Shown: in pieces, positions 1 through 6,030 of the stretch | How the letters are laid out: each line of letters opens with the position of its first letter | Numbering within the stretch: position 1 is the stretch's first letter | Assembly (NCBI GenBank): GCA_024277835.1 | Contig: JAJRUK010000149.1 | Coordinates: 1-6,388 of the forward strand | Origin: Planctomycetota bacterium | GTDB lineage: Bacteria > Planctomycetota > Phycisphaerae > UBA1845 | DNA length: 6,388 bases | Direction of reading: 5' to 3' | The notes under the pieces: generated by a model | Databases searched by the model: none | Told to the model about the DNA's origin: nothing | The model's input: the letters and a program-made list of their open reading frames with translations, nothing else | Program-made: the position numbers and the translations under genes

Positions 1-819
1 GAAGAGTCCCGAGTCGGCGTTGTTTTTGACTTTTCCAAGTGACGAAAGCGCCTCGCGATTTCCCACCGCAAACGCAACCCGCCATCCCGTCATGTTAAAC
101 GTCTTGGACAGCGAATGAAGCTCAATCGCGACTTCTTTCGCTCCTTCAACCTGCAAAATGCTCGCCGGTTTGACCGACTCGTCGAAGTACAGGTCGCAGT
201 AGGCGGCGTCTTGAGCAATCAGAATTCCATACTCTTTCGCAAACGCGACAGCCTTCTCAAAAAACGCCAGCGTCGCACACGCAGACGTCGGGTTATTGGG
301 ATAATTCAGGTACATCAGCTTCGCACGACGTCGCACGTCCGCAGGGATGTCTTCGAGAACCGGAAGCCATCCGTTTTCTTCACGAAGGGCCATCGTGTGG
401 CACTCGCCACCGGCAAAGATCGTCCCGCCGACATATACGGGATACCCCGGCTCTGGAATCAGCACAACATCGCCCGGATCAATGACGCCCGTTGGCAGAT
501 GGGCGATCCCCTCTTTCGACCCGAGCAGCCCCAGCACTTCGCCATTGGGATCAAGCGAAACACCGAATCGTTTCAGGAAATAGGTTGCGATTGTCTCGCG
601 GAGCTTCGGCGAACCCGCACCGAGTGCGTATTGATGATTTTTCGCGTCGTGAATCGCGGTGCTCATGCGTTCGATGATGAATCTGGGCGTTGGCTGATCC
701 GGGTCGCCCACGCCAAAGTCAATCACATCGCGACCCGCCTCAATGGCTGCCTGCTTGTTGCGATCGATCTCGACAAACAGGTAGGGCGGGAGCTTATCCA
801 ATCGTTTCGATCGCCACAT
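1..819 (-). CDS. dapL: LL-diaminopimelate aminotransferase (DapL-like), N-terminal 273 residues, cut by window edge
   Basis: Fold-type I, class I/II PLP aminotransferase. DapL converts tetrahydrodipicolinate plus glutamate to LL-2,6-diaminopimelate and 2-oxoglutarate in one cytoplasmic step of lysine and cell-wall synthesis. The N-terminus (RSKRLDKLPPYLFVEID, then VIDFGVGDPDQPTP near residues 32-45) is typical of DapL. PLP-site residues are visible: N176 in NYPNNPT, D204 and Y207 in QDAAYCD, the Schiff-base lysine K239 in HSLSKTFNMTGWR, and R247. The reading frame is open to base 1; a full family member is about 390-410 residues, so the C-terminal third lies off the left edge. The ATG at 819 is preceded by AGGAG at 830-834 with a 10-base gap. 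It lies on the same strand as the kor operon but 263 bases downstream, behind a terminator-like hairpin, so it probably has its own promoter. The class is certain. The exact substrate rests on remembered family similarity; another aspartate-type aminotransferase is possible. Confidence 0.87.
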   Translation of the reverse strand, partial: MWRSKRLDKLPPYLFVEIDRNKQAAIEAGRDVIDFGVGDPDQPTPRFIIERMSTAIHDAKNHQYALGAGSPKLRETIATYFLKRFGVSLDPNGEVLGLLGSKEGIAHLPTGVIDPGDVVLIPEPGYPVYVGGTIFAGGECHTMALREENGWLPVLEDIPADVRRRAKLMYLNYPNNPTSACATLAFFEKAVAFAKEYGILIAQDAAYCDLYFDESVKPASILQVEGAKEVAIELHSLSKTFNMTGWRVAFAVGNREALSSLGKVKNNADSGLF

Positions 820-895
820 GGAAGTACGTCTCCTGCAAACCAGTCAAATGAGTTCCGCTGCGAGGTCGAAGAACAAGGCCCCTCGCGTCTCGCGA

Positions 896-904
896 ATTGT
901 ATCG
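896..904 (-). promoter_or_regulatory. Possible -10 element for dapL
   Basis: On the minus strand this reads CGATACAAT, containing TACAAT, which is 5 of 6 to the bacterial -10 consensus, and it lies about 75 bases upstream of the dapL start. No good -35 element is seen 16-18 bases further up (ATAGCC is the nearest candidate). The same nine bases occur at 4592-4600 ahead of the cystathionine gamma-synthase gene. This is a weak call from sequence alone. Confidence 0.22.
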
Positions 905-1020
905 CTACGAGGACAAGTGGCTATACGTTAGAGATTCGACACACACCCGAGCCGCACGCTTCACGCCTGCGCGGACGTCCGGACTCAAGGATGTGAGAAT
1001 ACTACGATCGACAGTATCGC

Positions 1021-1058
1021 GCAAACAACAGCCGCCCAAGGGGGCGGCAATTCTGTTG
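1021..1058 (-). terminator. Putative intrinsic terminator of the korA-korB-orphan operon
   Basis: A perfect 7-base-pair stem, GCCGCCC at 1031-1037 with GGGCGGC at 1042-1048, closes a four-base loop. CAACAG (1026-1031) and CTGTTG (1053-1058) can extend the structure imperfectly. Read on the minus strand the stem is followed by TGTTGTTTG, a T-rich though not pure tail. It begins 25 bases after the stop codon of the last minus-strand operon gene (1083), where a terminator is expected. Confidence 0.6.
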
Positions 1059-1082
1059 CTTCGAATAATAACGAGGAACCGG

Positions 1083-1313
1083 TCAGTTCTGGTTGATCGG
1101 TTCCACGCGCGTGATGTGCATCGGATCACAATACACCGACCCACCCGCCGGGACACCGTCTTCAAGCGGAAGCAGGGCGATGAAGACAGACCGACTTGTG
1201 ACTGCCATCATCTCCGGGTGGAGCACTTCATATGTCGCGCCGTCGGAAACATGAATACGAAGTCCAGGGAACGGTCGTTGTTTTTGAAGCTCGATGATTT
1301 CCTTAGCGTGCAT
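1083..1313 (-). CDS. Conserved-type hypothetical protein, 76 residues, third gene of the kor operon
   Basis: Function unknown. The protein has an N-terminal helix-like stretch (MHAKEIIELQKQRPFPG), then RIHVSDGATYEVLHPEMMAV around residues 19-38, and a C-terminal part ending in DPMHITRVEP. The pattern of an RPF motif, a DG turn and HPE resembles a family of small orphan proteins common in planctomycetes and related bacteria, as I remember it; I cannot give a family number. It looks mostly beta-stranded, soluble, without signal peptide, membrane segment or metal motif. The ATG at 1313 has AGGAG at 1323-1327, 9 bases away, and the stop is TGA at 1083-1085. It starts only 32 bases after korB ends, so it is probably co-transcribed with korAB. 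Shadow frames on the other strand are less likely because they lack a ribosome site. Confidence 0.78.
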   Translation of the reverse strand: MHAKEIIELQKQRPFPGLRIHVSDGATYEVLHPEMMAVTSRSVFIALLPLEDGVPAGGSVYCDPMHITRVEPINQN

Positions 1314-1345
1314 CGCCTACGTCTCCTACCTCGCCCGCGACCGAC

Positions 1346-2368
1346 CTACTCCACGACCCAGGTTTCCCCATCGTCGAACAGGTCTTCGAGCTTGCCAGGG
1401 CCTTTGGTCTTCGCCGCTTCACTGATTTGCCCCATCATCATGTCCTCATAGGTCGGACGTTCGACGCAGCGGAACACGCCAAGCGGTTCGGGGAACTCGG
1501 GGTGATGCATGCGAGAAAGAAGGTAAGCCAGTGACGGTTCCGCCTGTTTCTCGTCGTGGAAGAGAAGGTCGTCTTCAGTGATTTCGCCGCCAAGCTCGAC
1601 GATCTCCGGGTCCATCCCCTGAAGGCGGATGCCCTTTTTCTTCTCGCCGCCGAACACGAGCGGCTTGCCGTGTTCGAGCATAAGAGTCGTATCCTCCTTG
1701 GTGTCTTTCCCTGTCGCGTAATCGAACGCACCATCATTGAAGATCGGACAGTTCTGGTAAATCTCAACGAACGAGATGCCCTTGTGCTCAGCCGCTCGTT
1801 GAAGCGTCGCGGTGAGGTGCTTGATATTGATATCGACCGTCCTCGCGACAAACGTCGCCTCAGCCCCAATCGCCACCGACAGCGGATGTAGCGGGAAATC
1901 CACCGACCCCATCGGCGAAGACTTGGTCTTCTTGCCCAGGGGCGACGTTGGCGAATACTGACCCTTCGTCAGACCATAAATTCTGTTGTTAAACAGAAGA
2001 ATCGTCATGTCGATGTTTCGGCGGATCGCGTGCAGCAAGTGGTTGCCGCCAATGCTCAGCCCGTCGCCATCGCCCGTTACCACCCACACATGAAGGTCCG
2101 GGTTCGCGAGCTTTACACCCGTTGCGATGGCCGGAGCGCGTCCGTGGATCGAGTGAAAACCGTACGAGTCGACGTAATATGGGAACCGGCTGGAGCAGCC
2201 AATCCCCGAAACGAAGACCGTGTTTTCCCGCTTGACGCCAAGATTCGCGAGAACCTTCTTCGTCTGCGAGAGGATCGAGTAGTCTCCGCACCCCGGACAC
2301 CAGCGGATGTCCTGGTCGCTTGCGAAGTCTTTCGCTTTTAGTTGAACGGTAGCCGTGTCGGCGCTCAT
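1346..2368 (-). CDS. korB: 2-oxoacid:ferredoxin oxidoreductase beta subunit (likely 2-oxoglutarate, KorB)
   Basis: Beta subunit of the thiamine diphosphate enzyme that oxidatively decarboxylates a 2-oxoacid with CoA and passes electrons to ferredoxin; for 2-oxoglutarate the product is succinyl-CoA. It binds the cofactor and the single [4Fe-4S] cluster. The four expected cluster cysteines are all present: C24 and C27 in WCPGCGD, C58 in GIGCSS, and C207 in QNCPIFND. The thiamine diphosphate and magnesium motif runs from GDGDG (99-103) through GGNHLLHAIRRN to NNRIYGLTKGQ (127-137). At 340 residues it has the longer C-terminal region seen in KorB of the actinobacterial and planctomycete type rather than the short archaeal form. 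The ATG at 2368 follows the korA stop by 13 bases, with AAGGAAAG (2376-2383) overlapping that stop and a 7-base gap to the start, which suggests coupled translation. Specificity for 2-oxoglutarate over pyruvate is inferred. Confidence 0.92.
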   Translation of the reverse strand: MSADTATVQLKAKDFASDQDIRWCPGCGDYSILSQTKKVLANLGVKRENTVFVSGIGCSSRFPYYVDSYGFHSIHGRAPAIATGVKLANPDLHVWVVTGDGDGLSIGGNHLLHAIRRNIDMTILLFNNRIYGLTKGQYSPTSPLGKKTKSSPMGSVDFPLHPLSVAIGAEATFVARTVDINIKHLTATLQRAAEHKGISFVEIYQNCPIFNDGAFDYATGKDTKEDTTLMLEHGKPLVFGGEKKKGIRLQGMDPEIVELGGEITEDDLLFHDEKQAEPSLAYLLSRMHHPEFPEPLGVFRCVERPTYEDMMMGQISEAAKTKGPGKLEDLFDDGETWVVE

Positions 2369-2375
2369 CAGTGTA

Positions 2376-2383
2376 CTTTCCTT
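2376..2383 (-). promoter_or_regulatory. korB ribosome binding site overlapping the korA stop
   Basis: AAGGAAAG on the minus strand overlaps the last two bases of the korA TAA stop (2382-2384) and stands 7 bases before the korB ATG. The arrangement fits translational coupling of the two subunits in equal amounts. Confidence 0.6.
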
Positions 2384-4253
2384 ACTTAAGAAGCTCGGCG
2401 ATCTTCGCCTCGACTTCAGAAATCAAAAACGGTTTGCCCTGAACCTTTGTCATCGAAATCGGCTCACATGGAAGCATCGCACGCAGGTACGAAGTGAGCT
2501 GACCCATGTTCATCTCGGGAATCAAGACCTTCTTGAACTTCGACAGAATTTCGCCGAGATTCTTCGGAAGCGGGTCGATGTAACGCAGGTGCGTACTCGA
2601 TACGTCCATACCTTTCGCTCGACAATTCTCAACGGCTGAGGTGATAGGCCCGTAAGTACTACCCCAACCGAGGACCAACAACTCACCGGAGTCGCTCCCG
2701 AAAACTTTCATCGGAGGAATCGTGTTGGCGATCCCGTCGATCTTCTCGCGACGCACGTGGATCATGTGACTGTGGTTGTCAGTTTCGTAGCAGACTTCAC
2801 CGGTGATGTCTTTTTTCTCCAAACCGCCGATGCGATGCTGAAGATCTGGCGTCCCCGGAATCGCCCACTCGCGTGCCAGTTTGTCGTTGCGCTTGTATGG
2901 TGAGAAATGCTCGGCGCCATTCAGCGATGTCGGGTGCTTGACCGTGAGCTTTGGCAGCTTGTCGATGTCGGGCAGCATCCACGGCTCGGCACCGTTGGCG
3001 AGATAACCGTCGGTCAGCAGCATCACGGGTGTCATGTATTCCAGTGCGATGCGGAACGCTTCCACTGTCATCGCAAAGCAGTCGCCCGGCGTCGCCGGTG
3101 CCAACACGCAAAGCGGCGCTTCGCCGTTGCGACCCCAGACCGCCTGGTGAAGGTCCGCCTGTTCCGTTTTGGTCGGAAGACCGGTGCTGGGCCCGCCGCG
3201 CTGCACGTTGACAATGACCATTGGCAGCTCAGTGATGATCGCCAGACCGATGCCTTCAGATTTCAGGGCCAATCCCGGTCCGCTCGTCCCCGTCGCTGCA
3301 AGTGCCCCGGCAAACGCCGCCCCGATGATCGACGTCATCGCAGCAATCTCGTCTTCTGCCTGAAAAGTTCGCACATCGAAGTTCTTACGGCGCGATAGCT
3401 CATGCAAAATGTCGCTCGCCGGTGTAATCGGATAACTACCGTAGAAAAGAGACTTGTTCGCCAGCTTTGACGCCGCGACCATCCCCATCGCGACCGCCTC
3501 ATTCCCGGTCACTTTGCGATACCGACCCGGCGCGAGCTTGGCAGGAGCAACCACATACTTCTCGGTAAACAGGTCCGTCGTTTCCCCGAAGTAGTAACCG
3601 GCGCGAAGCGCTTTCGCATTCGCGTCAGCAACGGCGGGCTTGGATCCGAATTTCTTATCGATCCACCGAAGCGTTGTGTCCATCGGCCGACCAAACAGCC
3701 AGTACGAAATGCCAAGCGCAAAGAAGTTCTTGCATCGACCCACGGCGCGACCGGTCAGCCCTGTATCCTTGCACGCCTCCGCATTAAGCTTGTCGATCGG
3801 AACCTTAATCACTCGGAACTTGTCCAGGCTGCCGTCTTCGAGTGCATTTGTTTCGCATTTGGCTTTCTTAAGGTTCGCCGCGGTGAAGGCGTCTTCATTG
3901 ACAACCAACAGCCCGCCCACTTCCAGGTCCATGATATTGACCTTCAGCGCGGCGGGGTTCATCGCGATCAGCGCATTGACCTTGTCCCCGGCTGTCCGAA
4001 GCTTATGTGCCCCGAAGTTTAGCTGGAAACCACTCACGCCAAAGACGGTGCCAACGGGCGCGCGAATCTCGGCGGGGTAGTCGGGAAAGGTGCTGACGTC
4101 GTTACCGAAGATGGCGGACGTGTTTGTCAGTTGAGTCCCGGCGAGTTGCATTCCATCGCCGGAGTCACCTGCAAAACGAACCGCGATTTCTTCGCGTTCG
4201 ACAGTTTTGACATGCTTATTCGATGCGCCTGCGGTCTGGGTCGAAACGACCAT
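2382..4253 (-). CDS. korA: 2-oxoacid:ferredoxin oxidoreductase, fused gamma-alpha subunit (likely 2-oxoglutarate, KorA)
   Basis: Catalytic partner of KorB. The 623-residue chain fuses two domains that are separate in many archaea. The gamma domain covers roughly residues 20-215 and opens with FAGDSGDGMQLAG at 27-39. The alpha pyrimidine-binding domain begins near TGNEA (249-253) and shows YPITPASDIL (274-283), QAEDEIAA with E300 and E302, TSGPG (323-327) and the QRGGPSTGLPTKTEQADL region (351-368). A C-terminal transketolase-like domain carries LLVLGWGSTYGP and THLRYIDPLP. No ferredoxin-type cysteine clusters are present and no delta subunit lies nearby, so electrons must go to a separate ferredoxin. 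I chose the ATG at 4253 over an in-frame TTG at 4289. The ATG has TGGAG upstream (GGAG at 4266-4269, 12-base gap), and the TTG would add 12 residues before the family's usual N-terminus and lacks a ribosome site. First gene of the kor operon. Confidence 0.92.
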   Translation of the reverse strand: MVVSTQTAGASNKHVKTVEREEIAVRFAGDSGDGMQLAGTQLTNTSAIFGNDVSTFPDYPAEIRAPVGTVFGVSGFQLNFGAHKLRTAGDKVNALIAMNPAALKVNIMDLEVGGLLVVNEDAFTAANLKKAKCETNALEDGSLDKFRVIKVPIDKLNAEACKDTGLTGRAVGRCKNFFALGISYWLFGRPMDTTLRWIDKKFGSKPAVADANAKALRAGYYFGETTDLFTEKYVVAPAKLAPGRYRKVTGNEAVAMGMVAASKLANKSLFYGSYPITPASDILHELSRRKNFDVRTFQAEDEIAAMTSIIGAAFAGALAATGTSGPGLALKSEGIGLAIITELPMVIVNVQRGGPSTGLPTKTEQADLHQAVWGRNGEAPLCVLAPATPGDCFAMTVEAFRIALEYMTPVMLLTDGYLANGAEPWMLPDIDKLPKLTVKHPTSLNGAEHFSPYKRNDKLAREWAIPGTPDLQHRIGGLEKKDITGEVCYETDNHSHMIHVRREKIDGIANTIPPMKVFGSDSGELLVLGWGSTYGPITSAVENCRAKGMDVSSTHLRYIDPLPKNLGEILSKFKKVLIPEMNMGQLTSYLRAMLPCEPISMTKVQGKPFLISEVEAKIAELLK

Positions 4254-4265
4254 AATAAAAAACGA

Positions 4266-4269
4266 CTCC
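4266..4269 (-). promoter_or_regulatory. korA ribosome binding site
   Basis: GGAG on the minus strand stands 12 bases before the ATG at 4253, separated by a T-rich spacer. The spacing is longer than ideal but supports this ATG over the in-frame TTG at 4289, which lies upstream of the site. The plus-strand gene at 4813 has the same 12-base spacing. Confidence 0.5.
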
Positions 4270-4277
4270 ACTATTAC

Positions 4278-4292
4278 CGGTTCGGCCAACCG
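4278..4292 (-). promoter_or_regulatory. Small hairpin just upstream of the korA ribosome site
   Basis: CGGTT (4278-4282) pairs with AACCG (4288-4292) around the five-base segment CGGCC. In the korA transcript the stem ends about 8 bases before the GGAG ribosome site, close enough to affect initiation. It is a short stem and could be chance. Confidence 0.3.
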
Positions 4293-4312
4293 AGCGTCGA
4301 AACCCGTCAGCC

Positions 4313-4336
4313 CGCCCGTTGGTCGGGCGTTTTCTT
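4313..4336 (+). terminator. Terminator-like hairpin with T tail, plus-strand orientation, in the korA leader
   Basis: CGCCCG (4313-4318) pairs perfectly with CGGGCG (4324-4329) around TTGGT, and is followed by TTTTCTT (4330-4336). This is the form of an intrinsic terminator for plus-strand transcription, but no plus-strand gene lies before it, because korA runs the other way. It could end an antisense transcript coming from korA, or serve as a hairpin in the korA 5' leader, where it would be preceded by a run of A bases. Confidence 0.45.
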
Positions 4337-4405
4337 GTGAGTCACACCCCAGCTTGTTCAGGGAGGTTTACGACCCTCCGTCGCCGGGGAATCAAAGTCA
4401 ATCAG

Positions 4406-4432
4406 TTTATGCGAACGATCGTCCGAAAACAA
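4406..4432 (-). promoter_or_regulatory. Candidate korA promoter
   Basis: On the minus strand TTGTTT (4427-4432) and CATAAA (4406-4411) are separated by 15 bases. They match the consensus at 3 of 6 and 4 of 6 positions. A predicted start near 4399 would give a leader of about 145 bases. The A-tracts at 4446-4462 would then sit near -47 to -63, where UP elements are found, which mildly strengthens the call. The near-palindrome at 4412-4425 fills the spacer. Confidence 0.25.
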
Positions 4433-4571
4433 CCGCCAACCCTACAAAAAATGGGCAAAAAACGAGACCCGCGAGATCGCCTGTCGGACCGCGCCGCGCC
4501 AACACCCGACCCCAAACCCGACTGAGGAATCCGATGATCAAGCCGCCCGCTCATCTCACTCTCACCTCGCG

Positions 4572-4600
4572 GTTCATTTCTTTCAGAACCACGATACAAT
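4572..4600 (+). promoter_or_regulatory. Candidate promoter for the cystathionine gamma-synthase gene
   Basis: TACAAT at 4595-4600 is 5 of 6 to the -10 consensus. TTCATT at 4573-4578 is a poor -35 at 16 bases. A start near 4607 would leave a leader of about 205 bases before the ATG at 4813. A better -35 match, TTGACT at 4667-4672, has no acceptable -10 partner. Confidence 0.28.
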
Positions 4601-4812
4601 CTGCGTGCCCGTAACGACACGTACCTTTACTAGATCGGTTTCCAGCGGCAGGTTCGACAGCGGTTGTTGACTTTGGCCCGATCCGGTACCTGACCAGACC
4701 ATCCGGGCGTGACCCTAGACCGGTAAGACCCGACGCACGACGGTCCCGACACGACTCGACGGGGCAACGGAAGAATCGGCGGACGTACGACCCAATGGAG
4801 AATTGATCGAAA

Positions 4813-5979
4813 ATGACCAGCAAAAACACCAACAACTGGGGATTCGCGACCCGAGCGATCCACGTAGGCCAAGAGCCAGACCCGATCTCCGGGGCGACCG
4901 TCCCGCCGATCCATCTGACCAGCACCTACACCCAGTCGTCCCCGGGAAACCATCTCGGATACGAGTATTCCCGCAGCGGCAACCCAACACGCGGAAATCT
5001 CGAGAAAAACCTCGCCTCGCTGGAGAAGGGGGCTGCCGGTGCGTCCTTCGCCTCCGGTTCCGCCGCGACCGCCGCGATCCTCCATACGCTCTCCCCCGGC
5101 GACAAAGTCGTCGCCTACGCGGATGTCTATGGCGGCACCTTCCGAATGTTGAAACAGGTTTTTGAACCCCTCGGTCTGGTTTCTATCTTCGCTAACGACG
5201 TCCAACCCGACACATTCGCCAAACTCGTTGATAATAAGACCAAGCTCGTCTGGCTCGAGTCGCCGACCAACCCATTGCTTCGCTGCCTCGATATCGCCGC
5301 TATCGCAAAGATCGCCCACGATGCCGGAGCGCGGCTCGCAGTGGACAATACTTTCGCCACGCCCGCCTTGCAGCAGCCGATCGCGTTAGGCGCGGACTAC
5401 GTCGTCCACTCGACCACCAAGTACATCGGTGGCCATTCGGACGTCATCGGCGGGGCGGTCATCGTCAACGACGCCGACCTCATGGAGCGGGTCGCTTTCT
5501 ACCAGAACGCCACCGGAGGCGTCCCCGGTCCGCTGGACTGCTACCTCCAGCAGCGAGGCATTAAGACGCTTGGCATCCGCATGGAGCGTCACTGTCAAAA
5601 CGCAACCGCTATCGCCAACCACCTCCGAGGCCACGCGAAGCTATCGAGCGTGATCTACCCCTTCCTTGAGGATCATCCCGACTACGCCATCGCGAAAAAG
5701 CAGATGTGTGCCGGCGGGGGGATGGTGTCGATGGTCTTCAACGGCGGCGGCGAGTCTGCCATCCGGTTCTGTGAAAATCTCAGCGTCTTCTCTCTGGCGG
5801 AGTCGCTCGGCGGTGTCGAGTCCCTCGCCTGTCACCCCGCCATCATGACCCACGCCTCGATTCCCAAGGAAATCCGCGAAGCTCGCGGCGTCACGGACGG
5901 GTTGATGCGTCTCTCGGTCGGAATCGAAGACATCGCCGACCTGATCGCCGACCTCGACCAGGCACTGGGGAAGGCGTAG
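4813..5979 (+). CDS. Cystathionine gamma-synthase / gamma-lyase family PLP enzyme
   Basis: Complete 388-residue Cys/Met-metabolism PLP enzyme, normal family length, cytoplasmic and probably tetrameric. A gamma-synthase joins O-succinylhomoserine (or the acetyl or phospho ester) with cysteine to cystathionine in methionine synthesis; a gamma-lyase splits cystathionine to cysteine, ammonia and 2-oxobutyrate. Visible motifs: YEYSRSGNPTR with Y52 and R54, which bind the PLP phosphate of the neighbouring subunit; Y106 stacking on PLP; D178 in AVDNTFATP; the Schiff-base lysine K203 in HSTTKYIGGHSD; and R366 in LMRLSVGIED for the substrate carboxylate. E336 in SLGGVESL is the glutamate seen in gamma-synthases and gamma-lyases, whereas cystathionine beta-lyase has tyrosine there, so beta-lyase is unlikely. 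Synthase and lyase cannot be separated from these residues, so no symbol is given. The ATG has TGGAG (GGAG 4797-4800) 12 bases upstream. It is divergent from korA; the next gene follows after 47 bases. Confidence 0.92.
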   Translation: MTSKNTNNWGFATRAIHVGQEPDPISGATVPPIHLTSTYTQSSPGNHLGYEYSRSGNPTRGNLEKNLASLEKGAAGASFASGSAATAAILHTLSPGDKVVAYADVYGGTFRMLKQVFEPLGLVSIFANDVQPDTFAKLVDNKTKLVWLESPTNPLLRCLDIAAIAKIAHDAGARLAVDNTFATPALQQPIALGADYVVHSTTKYIGGHSDVIGGAVIVNDADLMERVAFYQNATGGVPGPLDCYLQQRGIKTLGIRMERHCQNATAIANHLRGHAKLSSVIYPFLEDHPDYAIAKKQMCAGGGMVSMVFNGGGESAIRFCENLSVFSLAESLGGVESLACHPAIMTHASIPKEIREARGVTDGLMRLSVGIEDIADLIADLDQALGKA

Positions 5980-6003
5980 ATGTTGGGTTGAACACGTGCA
6001 ACA

Positions 6004-6030
6004 ATGCCCAAGAAAGCGACTGACGAATGA
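6004..6030 (+). CDS. Possible 8-codon upstream ORF overlapping the next start
   Basis: ATG at 6004 reads MPKKATDE and stops at TGA 6028-6030, so that ATGA (6027-6030) joins its stop to the start of the 61-residue gene. It has no clear ribosome site and may be chance. If translated, it would couple translation to the downstream gene, which itself lacks a good ribosome site. Confidence 0.15.
   Translation: MPKKATDE

Larger units (their letters stand above)
820..1082. other. Non-coding gap between dapL and the kor operon
   Basis: No reading frame here has a ribosome site and protein-like composition. The stretch holds the terminator-like hairpin of the upstream minus-strand operon (around 1021-1058) and, by position, must contain the dapL promoter and leader. 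Confidence 0.6.
4254..4812. other. 559-base divergent intergenic region between korA and the cystathionine gamma-synthase gene
   Basis: No convincing gene. Open frames here are short, start at non-ATG codons without ribosome sites, or are antisense continuations of the flanking genes. The region contains the korA leader with three small hairpins (4278-4292, 4313-4329, 4362-4379), a palindrome at 4412-4425, two A-tracts at 4446-4462, candidate promoters for both flanking genes, and a GAC-rich segment at 4692-4760. I recognise no known riboswitch; in particular I looked for SAM-I, SAM-II, SAH and cobalamin consensus boxes by eye and found none. Confidence 0.65.

Noticed and set aside
115..996. 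293-residue plus-strand open frame
   Set aside because: It lies antisense to dapL, whose motifs are clear. It is arginine-rich, without family motifs or a ribosome site, and runs on into non-coding DNA.
4254..4289. N-terminal extension of KorA from the TTG at 4289
   Set aside because: It would use a rare start without a ribosome site, while the ATG at 4253 has GGAG upstream. The family does not need the added residues.
4319..4525. 68-residue basic plus-strand frame in the intergenic region
   Set aside because: It starts at a TTG inside the loop of the terminator-like hairpin, has no ribosome site, and has low-complexity basic and proline-rich composition.
4207..4614. 135-residue plus-strand frame crossing the korA start
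   Set aside because: The first part is antisense to korA and the rest is low-complexity proline, arginine and threonine sequence with no motif.
4600..4812. Possible SAM or other sulfur riboswitch before the cystathionine gamma-synthase gene
   Set aside because: The conserved boxes of the SAM and SAH classes I know are not visible, and the possible stems (for example CCGGT/ACCGG) are short with long loops.
4630..5319. 229-residue minus-strand open frame
   Set aside because: It is antisense to the first part of the cystathionine gamma-synthase family gene and extends into its leader. The composition is that of a shadow frame in G+C-rich DNA.
5980..6026. Hairpin (TGTTG/CAACA) as a terminator after the sulfur enzyme gene
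   Set aside because: The stem is only five base pairs, no T-run follows it, and the next gene starts immediately after, which favours read-through.
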